Below, one piece after another: positions 1-5,771 of a stretch of DNA of 7,721 nt. The translations under genes were made by a program, and so were the position numbers. How positions within the stretch are numbered: the stretch's first letter is position 1; each line of letters begins with the position of its first letter. The DNA lies in NCBI GenBank assembly GCA_016295505.1, contig JAEDLC010000086.1, positions 1 to 7,721 on the forward strand. Reading direction: 5' to 3'. This DNA is from Dorea sp. GTDB taxonomy: Bacteria > Bacillota_A > Clostridia > Lachnospirales > Lachnospiraceae. The notes below the pieces were generated by a model. It saw nothing but the letters and a program-made list of their open reading frames with translations. It did not search any database and was not told the origin of the DNA.

Positions 1-101
1 ATAAAAAGTGCCAGGAGAAGAAAAAGTACGAGCAGGTGGCGCTGTTTTTTTCGTCTTCTCCTTCTTGCGTTTCTTCGTTTTACATCTTTTATTCCACTCA
101 A
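1..101 (-). CDS. Probable N-terminus of a membrane-anchored basic protein (partial)
   Basis: Seen: reading leftwards from a TTG at 101-99, the frame stays open to the window edge for 33 codons. It begins MSGIKDVKRRNARRRRRKKQ and then turns into an almost purely hydrophobic run (LLVLFLLLALF). Strong positive charge followed by a hydrophobic segment is the usual N-terminus of a single-pass membrane or secreted protein with its bulk outside the cell. Lachnospiraceae cell-wall and sporulation proteins often start this way, but too little is visible to name a family. An in-frame TAA lies three codons before the TTG, so the gene must start near here. Against it: no good Shine-Dalgarno sequence or promoter is visible, and the terminator of the upstream gene ends only about 14 bases before the TTG. 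Expression might come from read-through. Confidence 0.45.
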   Translation of the reverse strand, partial: MSGIKDVKRRNARRRRRKKQRHLLVLFLLLALF

Positions 102-114
102 TTTATCTTACCGT

Positions 115-143
115 AAAAAAGGCAGCCCACGGATGGACTGCCT
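115..143 (-). terminator. Intrinsic terminator of the P-loop ATPase gene
   Basis: On the minus strand a 9-bp stem (positions 135-143 with 120-128, one G-T pair, AGGCAG paired with CTGCCT at its base) closes a 6-nt loop. It is followed by a run of T (minus-strand reading of A115-A120). It lies 27 bases after the stop codon of the gene at 171-593. Confidence 0.85.
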
Positions 144-170
144 GATATTCCTTTCATTACTGTCAAATCA

Positions 171-593
171 TTAATTCAGATAGGTGCATCCTTCTGCTGA
201 AACATTTGCAAGATCATCTTTGCTTGCACTGATGCTTACATAGAATTCGATTCCACATTCTTTAGAGATCTTTTTCAGTCTTTCGATGAATGTAGGGATA
301 CTCTCCAATGAAATATCGGCATGTTTTAAAATGCCATCAATGAACACACACTCAATGTCGTGGTTTGAACTGTACATACCATATAAGAACCCGATATATT
401 CATCAATATTTGTGATGGCCGGGAAATCATCCATGCAGATTGTGCGAATATCAAATGCAACACTTGCGGTATCGCGATGTGTCTTTTTGATAAATACGAC
501 ATTTCCATTACATTTTTTAGCCTGTGCATTGGCCTGTTCAATCATTTGCTGTGTCTTTCCTGTCCCCTTTGGGCCTGCTAATAAATTAACCAT
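171..593 (-). CDS. Small P-loop ATP-binding protein, function unknown
   Basis: A 140-aa soluble protein with a clear Walker A motif GPKGTGKT at residues 7-14, right after a short beta strand (MVNLLA). A Walker B-like strand ECVFIDG at 81-87 has Asp86 as the probable Mg-coordinating residue. A late strand, FYVSISAS (about 117-124), resembles the sensor strand of RecA/thymidine-kinase-type folds. Nothing else is fused to the core, and there is no signal peptide or membrane segment. I chose ATG at 593: AAAGGAG (610-604) is 10 nt upstream, whereas the in-frame GTG at 602 would be only 1 nt from it. The gene has its own promoter and terminator, so it is a single transcription unit, divergent from leuS. 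Small stand-alone proteins of this type are, to my recollection, common in Lachnospiraceae and uncharacterised. Nucleotide binding is well supported; the substrate is unknown. Confidence 0.85.
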   Translation of the reverse strand: MVNLLAGPKGTGKTQQMIEQANAQAKKCNGNVVFIKKTHRDTASVAFDIRTICMDDFPAITNIDEYIGFLYGMYSSNHDIECVFIDGILKHADISLESIPTFIERLKKISKECGIEFYVSISASKDDLANVSAEGCTYLN

Positions 594-622
594 GGTAAAC
601 ACTCTCCTTTATGTATCATATT

Positions 623-640
623 TACTGATCTCCATCAGTA
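623..640 (-). repeat. 7-bp inverted repeat in the 5' leader of the P-loop gene
   Basis: TACTGAT at 623-629 and ATCAGTA at 634-640 are perfect inverted repeats around a 4-nt spacer, between the predicted transcription start (about 650) and the ribosome binding site (610-604). In the mRNA the loop reads GGAG. It could be a small RNA hairpin or a dimeric protein site; nothing shows which. Confidence 0.5.
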
Positions 641-656
641 TAAATTGCTTATATCC

Positions 657-685
657 ATTATACACTAAACATTACTCGTGAACAA
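657..685 (-). promoter_or_regulatory. Predicted promoter of the P-loop gene
   Basis: On the minus strand a perfect -10 TATAAT (662-657) lies 17 bp after a weak -35 TTGTTC (685-680). The predicted start, about 650, gives a leader of roughly 57 nt before the ATG at 593. Confidence 0.6.
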
Positions 686-785
686 CCTAAAAATTAGATA
701 TTTTTAACTATCTGAGACGATATACGAAGATCAGGAAATTGCATCCTGACTTTGGAAAATAATGCAAGATAGTTGTGGTTGGGGG

Positions 786-814
786 TTGACTTATTTTAAC
801 ATTCTTCTTATAAT
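786..814 (+). promoter_or_regulatory. Promoter of the leuS T-box transcript
   Basis: TTGACT (786-791), a 17-bp spacer and TATAAT (809-814) form a near-consensus housekeeping sigma promoter. Transcription should begin near 821, which fits the 5' end of the T-box leader. Confidence 0.85.
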
Positions 815-821
815 ATATAGG

Positions 822-1078
822 CAAATATATAAATGAGAAACGTTGAAGAGGAGTATTAAGAGCCTATCGTTTTCAGAGAACTGCCGGATGGTGCAAGGCA
901 GCAAGCGTAATCTCCCAACTCGCCTCTGAGTTCTTCTGCTGAATGAGAGCGTAGGCAGAAGCGGGCCCTTCCCGTTACAGAAGAAGATGAGTGCACTGGA
1001 CGGAAACCGTCAGTGAAGAAGAGTGGTACCACGGAAATTCAGCCTTTTCGTCTCTTAAGAGATGAAAAGGCTTTTGTT
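822..1078 (+). ncRNA. T-box riboswitch, leucine specifier (CTC)
   Basis: This leader senses uncharged tRNA-Leu and lets leuS be transcribed when leucine is short. Visible parts: stem I starts with GAAGAGG and an AGTA element (851-857). The apical part has the AGAGA distal bulge and a CTGCC/GGCAG stem with a GGATGGTGCAA loop. The 3' side of the specifier loop reads AACTCGCC, giving specifier CTC at 919-921, which pairs with tRNA-Leu(GAG). A stem II region with AGAGCGTAGGC follows, then stem III (994-1015, CACTG/CAGTG plus ACGG/CCGT). The T-box core AGAGTGGTACCACGG spans 1020-1034. Its TGGT bulge (1024-1027) would match an A discriminator base, as in tRNA-Leu. The antiterminator pairs 1019-1023 with 1052-1056 and 1031-1037 with 1045-1051, which excludes the terminator at 1041-1072. 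The exact 5' end is predicted. Confidence 0.93.
1041..1078 (+). terminator. T-box regulatory terminator
   Basis: A 15-bp stem (1041-1055 with 1058-1072, AGCCTTTTC paired with GAAAAGGCT plus TCTCT/AGAGA) is followed by TTTTGTT. The left arm overlaps the 3' part of the antiterminator, so only one of the two structures can form. An ATG at 1062 lies inside the right arm but is not the leuS start. Confidence 0.9.
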
Positions 1079-1121
1079 ACGTGTGAACATACCAGGAAGA
1101 AAAAACAGGAGGAACAGAAAA

Positions 1122-3551
1122 ATGTCAAAAGTACCTTATAATCATAAGGCAATCGAAAAAAAATGGCGTGAAAAATGGGAAGAAAACCCGGTAAACGTTC
1201 AATATGATGAGAATGGCAATAAGAAACAGAAGTATTACTGTCTGGATATGTTTCCATATCCGTCAGGAAATGGTCTTCACGTAGGACATTGGAGAGGATA
1301 TGTAATCTCTGATGTATGGAGCCGTTATAAACTGCAGCAGGGATATTATATTATCCATCCAATGGGATGGGATGCATTTGGCCTTCCGGCAGAAAACTAT
1401 GCGATTAAGATGGGTGTGCATCCGGCAATCTCTACAGAAGAGAATATTAAGAATATCAAACGTCAGATCAATGAGATCGCTGCGCTGTATGACTGGGACA
1501 GAGAAGTGAATACGACAGATCCGGAATTCTATAAATGGACACAGTGGATCTTTGTAAAGATGTTCAAGGAAGGTCTTGCTTATGAGAAGGAATTCCCGAT
1601 CAACTGGTGTCCGTCCTGTAAGACAGGTCTTGCAAATGAAGAGGTCGTAAATGGAAAATGTGAACGCTGTGGTACAGAGGTAACCAAGAAGAATCTTCGT
1701 CAGTGGATGCTTCGCATTACCAAATATGCGGACAGACTTTTAAACGATCTGGATAAACTGGACTGGCCGGAAAAGGTGAAAAAGATGCAGGCTGACTGGA
1801 TCGGAAAATCCTACGGTGCAGAGGTTGATTTCCCGGTAGAAGGCAGAGAAGAGAAGATTACGGTCTATACCACAAGACCGGATACACTGTATGGTGCGAC
1901 ATTTATGGTTCTTGCACCGGAGCACGAACTTGCGAAGAGCCTTGCAACAGATGAGACAAGAGATGCTGTAGAAAAGTATATTTTTGAAGCTTCCATGAAG
2001 TCTAATGTCGATCGTATGCAGGATAAGGAAAAGACAGGTGTATTTACCGGAAGCTATGCGATCAACCCGTTAAATGGAGAAAAGACACCAATCTGGCTGT
2101 CTGATTATGTACTTGCTGATTATGGTACAGGGGCAATCATGTGTGTACCTGCACATGATGACCGTGACTTTGAGTTCGCAACCAAGTTTGGTATTCCGAT
2201 CATTCAGGTTATCGCAAAAGACGGTAAAGAAATTGAAAATATGACAGAAGCATATACAGAAGCTTCCGGAACCATGATCAATTCCGGCGAGTGGAATGGT
2301 ATGGAGTCTGCTGTTCTTAAGAAGGAGGCACCACACATTATCGAGGAGCGTGGTATCGGACGTGCAACAGTGAACTACAAGCTGCGTGACTGGGTATTCT
2401 CCCGTCAGCGTTACTGGGGCGAGCCGATCCCGATCGTACACTGTCCGGATTGTGGATGTGTACCGGTGCCGGAGGAAGAATTACCGCTTCGTCTGCCGGA
2501 GGTAGAATCCTATGAGCCGACAGGAACCGGTGAATCACCACTTGCAGGTATTGAAGAATGGGTAAACTGTACTTGTCCTGTATGTGGAAAACCGGCAAAA
2601 CGAGAGACCAATACGATGCCGCAGTGGGCAGGATCTTCCTGGTATTTCCTTCGTTATGTAGATAATCACAATGATAAAGAACTGGTATCCAGAGAAAAAG
2701 CAGACGAGATGCTTCCGGTAGATATGTATATCGGTGGTGTAGAGCATGCCGTACTTCACCTTCTGTATTCCCGTTTCTATACGAAGTTCTTATATGATAT
2801 CGGTGTGGTAGACTTTGATGAGCCGTTCCAGAAACTGTTCAATCAGGGAATGATCACCGGTAAGAACGGTATCAAGATGAGTAAATCCAAGGGAAATGTC
2901 GTATCTCCGGATGATCTTGTAAGAGATTACGGCTGTGATTCCCTGAGAATGTATGAGCTGTTCGTGGGACCGCCGGAACTGGATGCAGAGTGGGATGACC
3001 GTGGAATCGACGGTGTAAACCGCTTCCTGAAACGTGTATGGAATCTGGTGATGGACAGCAAGGATGCAGACGTTCAGCCGACTAAAGAGATGATCAAAGA
3101 GCGTCACAGACTGGTGTGCGATATCACCAAACGTCTGGAAAGCTTCAGCCTGAATACAGCAATCTCCGGATTCATGGAGCACAACAATAAGCTGATTGAG
3201 ATCGCCAAGAAAGAAGGAGGTATCGATAAAGAAACCCTTTCTACCATGGCAGTGCTTTTGTCTCCATTTGCTCCGCATATTGCAGAGGAGATCTGGGAAC
3301 AGTTGGGACATGAGGGCAGTGTATTCACAGCCGGATGGCCGACCTATGATGAAGAGGCTATGAAGGATGATGAGATTGAGGTGCCGGTACAGATCAATGG
3401 TAAGACCAAAGCAGTCATCTCCATCTCAGCAGATATCTCCAAAGAAGATGCGATTGCAGCGGGAAAAGAAGCAATTGCAGATAAGTTGACAGGAACGATC
3501 GTAAAAGAGATCTATGTTCCGAAGAAGATCATTAATATTGTTCAGAAATAA
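1122..3551 (+). CDS. leuS: Leucine--tRNA ligase (LeuRS)
   Basis: A cytoplasmic class I aminoacyl-tRNA synthetase that charges tRNA-Leu with leucine using ATP. 809 aa, a normal bacterial length. Domains in order: Rossmann catalytic core with the HIGH motif as HVGH (53-56) after DMFPYPSGNGL; a zinc ribbon C163/C166/C180/C183; the CP1 editing domain with the threonine-rich TTRPDTLYG (from 250) and GTGAIMCVPAHDDRD (335-349); a second Cys cluster (C441/C444, C485/C488); KMSKS at 585-589; then the anticodon-binding helical domain and the small C-terminal domain (VPVQINGKTKAVI). The start is ATG 1122 because AGGAGG (1107-1112) lies 9 nt upstream and family alignment begins at MSKVPYNHKAIEKKW. The longer frame from 1062 would start inside the T-box terminator. 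It is a single-gene unit controlled by the leader and ended by the hairpin at 3559. No key residue appears missing. Confidence 0.98.
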   Translation: MSKVPYNHKAIEKKWREKWEENPVNVQYDENGNKKQKYYCLDMFPYPSGNGLHVGHWRGYVISDVWSRYKLQQGYYIIHPMGWDAFGLPAENYAIKMGVHPAISTEENIKNIKRQINEIAALYDWDREVNTTDPEFYKWTQWIFVKMFKEGLAYEKEFPINWCPSCKTGLANEEVVNGKCERCGTEVTKKNLRQWMLRITKYADRLLNDLDKLDWPEKVKKMQADWIGKSYGAEVDFPVEGREEKITVYTTRPDTLYGATFMVLAPEHELAKSLATDETRDAVEKYIFEASMKSNVDRMQDKEKTGVFTGSYAINPLNGEKTPIWLSDYVLADYGTGAIMCVPAHDDRDFEFATKFGIPIIQVIAKDGKEIENMTEAYTEASGTMINSGEWNGMESAVLKKEAPHIIEERGIGRATVNYKLRDWVFSRQRYWGEPIPIVHCPDCGCVPVPEEELPLRLPEVESYEPTGTGESPLAGIEEWVNCTCPVCGKPAKRETNTMPQWAGSSWYFLRYVDNHNDKELVSREKADEMLPVDMYIGGVEHAVLHLLYSRFYTKFLYDIGVVDFDEPFQKLFNQGMITGKNGIKMSKSKGNVVSPDDLVRDYGCDSLRMYELFVGPPELDAEWDDRGIDGVNRFLKRVWNLVMDSKDADVQPTKEMIKERHRLVCDITKRLESFSLNTAISGFMEHNNKLIEIAKKEGGIDKETLSTMAVLLSPFAPHIAEEIWEQLGHEGSVFTAGWPTYDEEAMKDDEIEVPVQINGKTKAVISISADISKEDAIAAGKEAIADKLTGTIVKEIYVPKKIINIVQK

Positions 3552-3558
3552 TATAGGG

Positions 3559-3601
3559 AAAATAGTGTGGGTGATAGGAATATTACCTGCACTATTTTTT
3601 T
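3559..3601 (+). terminator. Intrinsic terminator of leuS
   Basis: AAAATAGTG (3559-3567) pairs perfectly with CACTATTTT (3590-3598). The helix can continue inwards another 9 pairs, including three G-U pairs, to a GGAA tetraloop (3577-3580). The T run continues to 3601. It starts 7 nt after the leuS stop. Confidence 0.9.
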
Positions 3602-3608
3602 GAAAGAA

Positions 3609-3631
3609 AGTTTAATAAGGCTTTACACTTT
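3609..3631 (+). repeat. Left copy of a 23-bp inverted repeat
   Basis: This segment matches the reverse complement of 3887-3909 at 21 of 23 positions; the two differences are a T/C and a G/A transition. The inner CTTTACACTTT (3621-3631) is perfect. It includes the -35 hexamer (TTTACA) of the promoter for the 59-aa ORF. No obvious direct duplication flanks the pair. Confidence 0.75.
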
Positions 3632-3649
3632 TTAGCAAAACCCTATAAT
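3622..3649 (+). promoter_or_regulatory. Predicted promoter of the 59-aa ORF
   Basis: TTTACA (3622-3627), a 16-bp spacer and TATAAT (3644-3649). The predicted start, about 3656, gives a short leader of roughly 28 nt. The -35 sits inside the left inverted repeat, so a protein acting on the repeat would affect the promoter. Confidence 0.7.
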
Positions 3650-3683
3650 GTAAATATAAAACATTAGAAAGGGGTATGAAAGG

Positions 3684-3863
3684 ATGAGCGATGAGATGAC
3701 AAGAGAAGAACTGATTTCGATTACCATTGATAAATATACAGATTTACAAAGGATAAAAAAAGCAAATGGTGGTTATGAAAATTCAGAACTAGATTACCAG
3801 ATTAAAGTTGTGACAGCGAAACTGTCTTCTTTAGGAATATCGATAGAAGACATTGCATTGTAG
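3684..3863 (+). CDS. Small hypothetical protein, 59 aa
   Basis: I do not recognise this protein. It is 59 aa, begins MSDEMTREELISITIDKYTD and ends in SLGISIEDIAL. It is acidic to neutral, has no Cys, no signal peptide and no membrane segment, and looks mostly helical: a first amphipathic helix (about 5-28), a Gly-Gly turn (31-32) and a second helix (about 36-50). Support for being real: a TATAAT promoter at 3644, AAAGGGG (3668-3674) 9 nt before the ATG, and an uninterrupted frame filling most of the interval between the inverted repeats. Its codon use is more AT-rich than that of leuS or the radical SAM gene. It could be a conserved small protein of the host or cargo of a short repeat-bounded element. 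A RiPP precursor role for the downstream radical SAM enzyme is possible but has little support. Confidence 0.7.
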   Translation: MSDEMTREELISITIDKYTDLQRIKKANGGYENSELDYQIKVVTAKLSSLGISIEDIAL

Positions 3864-3886
3864 ATATTGAGAAAATGAGAATTATT

Positions 3887-3909
3887 AAAGTGTAAAGTCT
3901 TGTTAAACT
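3887..3909 (-). repeat. Right copy of the 23-bp inverted repeat
   Basis: Inverted partner of 3609-3631 (21/23, perfect over AAAGTGTAAAG at 3887-3897). It begins 23 nt after the stop of the 59-aa ORF. On the minus strand it also carries TTTACA, but I see no -10 box at the right distance inside the bracketed segment. Confidence 0.75.
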
Positions 3910-3965
3910 GTTGGGCAGGAAAATGCTGAAAGGATTGATGTTTCTCTTCTGTATAAAATTCAATA

Positions 3966-3995
3966 TTGACAGCTAGTGCTTACTAGCCTTATAAT
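3966..3995 (+). promoter_or_regulatory. Promoter of the radical SAM-tetR operon
   Basis: A perfect -35 TTGACA (3966-3971), an 18-bp spacer and a perfect -10 TATAAT (3990-3995). Transcription should start near 4002. Operator 1 fills the spacer and operator 2 covers the start point, so a bound repressor would block polymerase directly. Confidence 0.88.
3972..3987. promoter_or_regulatory. Operator 1, probably for the downstream TetR protein
   Basis: GCTAGT-GCTT-ACTAGC is a 16-bp palindrome with 6-bp arms and a 4-nt centre, the size and symmetry typical of sites bound by TetR-family dimers. It lies entirely between -35 and -10. The assignment to the regulator at 5157 rests on operon context and is inference. 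Confidence 0.78.
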
Positions 3996-3998
3996 AAA

Positions 3999-4014
3999 GC
4001 TAGTAAGCACTAGC
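3999..4014. promoter_or_regulatory. Operator 2, probably for the downstream TetR protein
   Basis: GCTAGT-AAGC-ACTAGC is the exact reverse complement of operator 1. The centre-to-centre distance is 27 bp and the site spans the predicted transcription start. Two identical sites around the -10 suggest tight repression by two dimers. Confidence 0.78.
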
Positions 4015-4055
4015 TTTTTCTGCTTTGGAAGGAGAATAATGAAGGGAGATAAAAT

Positions 4056-5153
4056 ATGTCAGAATGGAATCTTGAAGAATATCTAAGTCACGGTGTGGAT
4101 CGAATTATAAAGGGGATTCTGAAGGCCTCGCTGCAGAATCCAAAGGAAAGTATCTTTATGATGCAGTATGCAAAGGACAGCAGGCGGGCGAGGGAGATTC
4201 GAAGGACACAGGAAGAGGAAGGAACACACATTCCGCCGTTTCTGATCGCAAGTATCACGAATCAGTGTAATCTGCATTGTAAAGGCTGTTACGCAAGGGC
4301 GAATCACAGCTGTCATGATCGGGGAACCTGCGAGAACGGAAGCCTGCGGGCAGAGGAGTGGAAGCGGATCTTTGATGAAGCGGCGGAGCTTGGAATTGGT
4401 TTTGTCCTGCTCGCAGGCGGAGAACCGACGATTCGTCCGGAAGTCCTGGAGGCAGCCGGAAAGCAGAAAAAGATTCTGTTCCCGGTTTTTACGAACGGAA
4501 CATTGATGAAAGATTCGATTTTTATGATCTTTGAGAAGAACCGGAATCTGATACCGGTATTCAGTATCGAAGGGGATGAACAGACAACGGATACAAGACG
4601 TGGAGCCGGGACATATCAGATGCTGGTGCATCATATGGAAAGATGCAAAAAAGAAGGCATTCTGTATGCGGCATCTGTGACAGTACATAAGGACAATATG
4701 GAAGAAGCGTTGTCGGATTCGTTTCTGCATAAGTTATCAGATAAGGGGTGCAAAGGTGTGGTATATGTAGAATATGTACCTGTAGATGGCAACACCCGGA
4801 ACCTGGCTTTGGAAGATGCAGACAGAGACAGAATGAATCAGAGGCTGGATCAGATCAGAACGGAACGGGAAGATATGGTATTTGTATCATTCCCGGGAGA
4901 TGAAAAGAGCTCAGGCGGATGTCTGGCGGCAGGAAGAGGCTTCTTTCACATTAATGCAGCCGGTGGAGCAGAGCCATGTCCGTTTTCTCCGTATTCCGAT
5001 ACCAGCCTGAAAACGATGTCTTTGAAAGAGGCACTGAATTCTCCGTTATTTGTAAGGCTCCGGGAAGAGGGGCATCTGGAACGGGAGCATATCGGAGGCT
5101 GCGTGCTGTTTGAACAGGAAAATGAAGTAAGACGTTTGCTGGGAGATGATTAA
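4056..5153 (+). CDS. Radical SAM protein with SPASM-like C-terminus, substrate unknown
   Basis: A 365-aa enzyme of the radical S-adenosylmethionine superfamily, which uses a [4Fe-4S] cluster to cleave SAM into a 5'-deoxyadenosyl radical. The cluster ligands are in CNLHCKGC (C71, C75, C78), followed by YARANHSC (C86) and C92. The SAM-binding GGEP motif is at 121-124, and FTNGT (145-149) and SIEGD (170-174) mark later barrel strands. The C-terminal part has C289, C308 (in EPCPFSPYSD) and C349 (in IGGCVLFE), a short SPASM/twitch-like set that may hold an auxiliary cluster. An N-terminal helical segment of about 60 residues precedes the barrel. The start is ATG 4056 with AAGGGAG (4042-4048) 7 nt upstream. 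It is the first gene of an operon, 3 nt from the TetR gene, under twin palindromic operators. I recall related 'CYARANH' proteins as common and uncharacterised in Clostridia. A peptide- or cofactor-modifying role is guesswork. Confidence 0.9.
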   Translation: MSEWNLEEYLSHGVDRIIKGILKASLQNPKESIFMMQYAKDSRRAREIRRTQEEEGTHIPPFLIASITNQCNLHCKGCYARANHSCHDRGTCENGSLRAEEWKRIFDEAAELGIGFVLLAGGEPTIRPEVLEAAGKQKKILFPVFTNGTLMKDSIFMIFEKNRNLIPVFSIEGDEQTTDTRRGAGTYQMLVHHMERCKKEGILYAASVTVHKDNMEEALSDSFLHKLSDKGCKGVVYVEYVPVDGNTRNLALEDADRDRMNQRLDQIRTEREDMVFVSFPGDEKSSGGCLAAGRGFFHINAAGGAEPCPFSPYSDTSLKTMSLKEALNSPLFVRLREEGHLEREHIGGCVLFEQENEVRRLLGDD

Positions 5154-5156
5154 GGG

Positions 5157-5771
5157 ATGAATACCAAAGAAAGAATCGTGGATGAAGCATTGACTCTGTT
5201 CTCCGTACAGGGATTTAAGGGAACCACTGTGAAAAATATCGCAGATGCAGTGGGGATCAAGGACAGCTCTATCTATAAACATTTTAAAAGCAAACAGGAG
5301 ATTCTGGATGCAATCGTGGATCAGATGAAAGGCCGCATGGAAGAATTGTCAGGTACGCTTGGGATTCCGCAGGATATTGACGAGGACTCTGTGATGACAG
5401 CATACAAAGATCTTTCCTTACAGGAATTACAGGAAATCAGCCGCAAGGCTTTTCTGTTTTATCTGAAAGATGAATTTATGTCCCGCTTCTGGCGTCTGTC
5501 TCAGATGGAACAATATCAGAACCGGGAAATCTATAATATATACAGAAGTATCTTTTTTGAACAGAGTATCCGGTATCAGACAGAACTGTTTGCGGAGATG
5601 ATCCGGCAGGGTGCATTCCGGGAGGCAGACCCGGAAGTGGTTGCTGTAAACTTTTATGCACCTATCTACTTTCTGCTCAGCAAATATCAGGAAGAAAGTG
5701 ATGTGGAAGAGGCCTTGCGGATGCTGGATAAACAGATAGAAGAGTTTTATCATATTTATAAAAAGCAATAA
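5157..5771 (+). CDS. TetR-family transcriptional regulator, probable autorepressor of the operon
   Basis: A 204-aa protein with the TetR N-terminal DNA-binding domain: helix 1 RIVDEALTLFSVQGF (6-20) and the helix-turn-helix TTVKNIADAVGIKDSSIYKHF (about 23-43), then FKSKQEIL. The rest is the variable all-helical ligand-binding and dimerisation domain; no specific subfamily is recognised. The ATG is 3 nt after the TAA of the radical SAM gene, with a GGGAG (5141-5145) 11 nt upstream, so the two genes are co-transcribed and probably translationally coupled. Context suggests it binds the GCTAGT-N4-ACTAGC palindromes at 3972-4014 and is released by a small molecule related to the enzyme's task. That link is inference. 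The gene ends inside the shared terminator. Confidence 0.92.
   Translation: MNTKERIVDEALTLFSVQGFKGTTVKNIADAVGIKDSSIYKHFKSKQEILDAIVDQMKGRMEELSGTLGIPQDIDEDSVMTAYKDLSLQELQEISRKAFLFYLKDEFMSRFWRLSQMEQYQNREIYNIYRSIFFEQSIRYQTELFAEMIRQGAFREADPEVVAVNFYAPIYFLLSKYQEESDVEEALRMLDKQIEEFYHIYKKQ

Larger units (their letters stand above)
3971..4019 (+). terminator. Possible read-through terminator formed by the operator repeat
   Basis: In RNA arriving from upstream, 3971-3987 and 3999-4015 form a perfect 17-bp stem with an 11-nt loop, followed directly by TTTTT (4015-4019). The operon's own transcript starts inside the right arm and cannot form it. It is the only terminator-like structure after the 59-aa ORF. 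The sequence fits both terminator and operator roles. Confidence 0.5.

Noticed and set aside
13..62. A hairpin AGGAGAAGA (13-21) / TCTTCTCCT (54-62) with a central T run
   Set aside because: The loop is 32 nt and the T run lies inside it rather than after it. It is better explained as repetitive Arg and Leu codons of the partial minus-strand gene.
1062..1121. A 20-residue N-terminal extension of LeuRS from the ATG at 1062
   Set aside because: The ATG lies in the right arm of the T-box terminator and has no ribosome binding site. AGGAGG at 1107-1112 and the family alignment both point to ATG 1122.
2790..3311. A 173-codon minus-strand frame inside leuS
   Set aside because: It lies entirely within a well-supported essential gene on the opposite strand, has no promoter or ribosome binding site, and its composition (His/Ile/Phe-rich) is that of an antisense shadow.
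3887..3909. A leftward promoter in the right inverted repeat
   Set aside because: TTTACA is present on the minus strand, but no acceptable -10 box lies 16-18 bp further on.
4039..4086. A 15-codon ORF (MKGDKICQNG...) overlapping the start of the radical SAM gene in another frame
   Set aside because: It has AAGGAG upstream but only 4 nt away, and nothing else supports it. It could be a leader peptide, but chance is as likely.
4083..4730. A 215-codon minus-strand frame inside the radical SAM gene
   Set aside because: It is antisense to a gene with clear family motifs, its composition is Cys/His/Arg-rich, and no initiation signals are visible.
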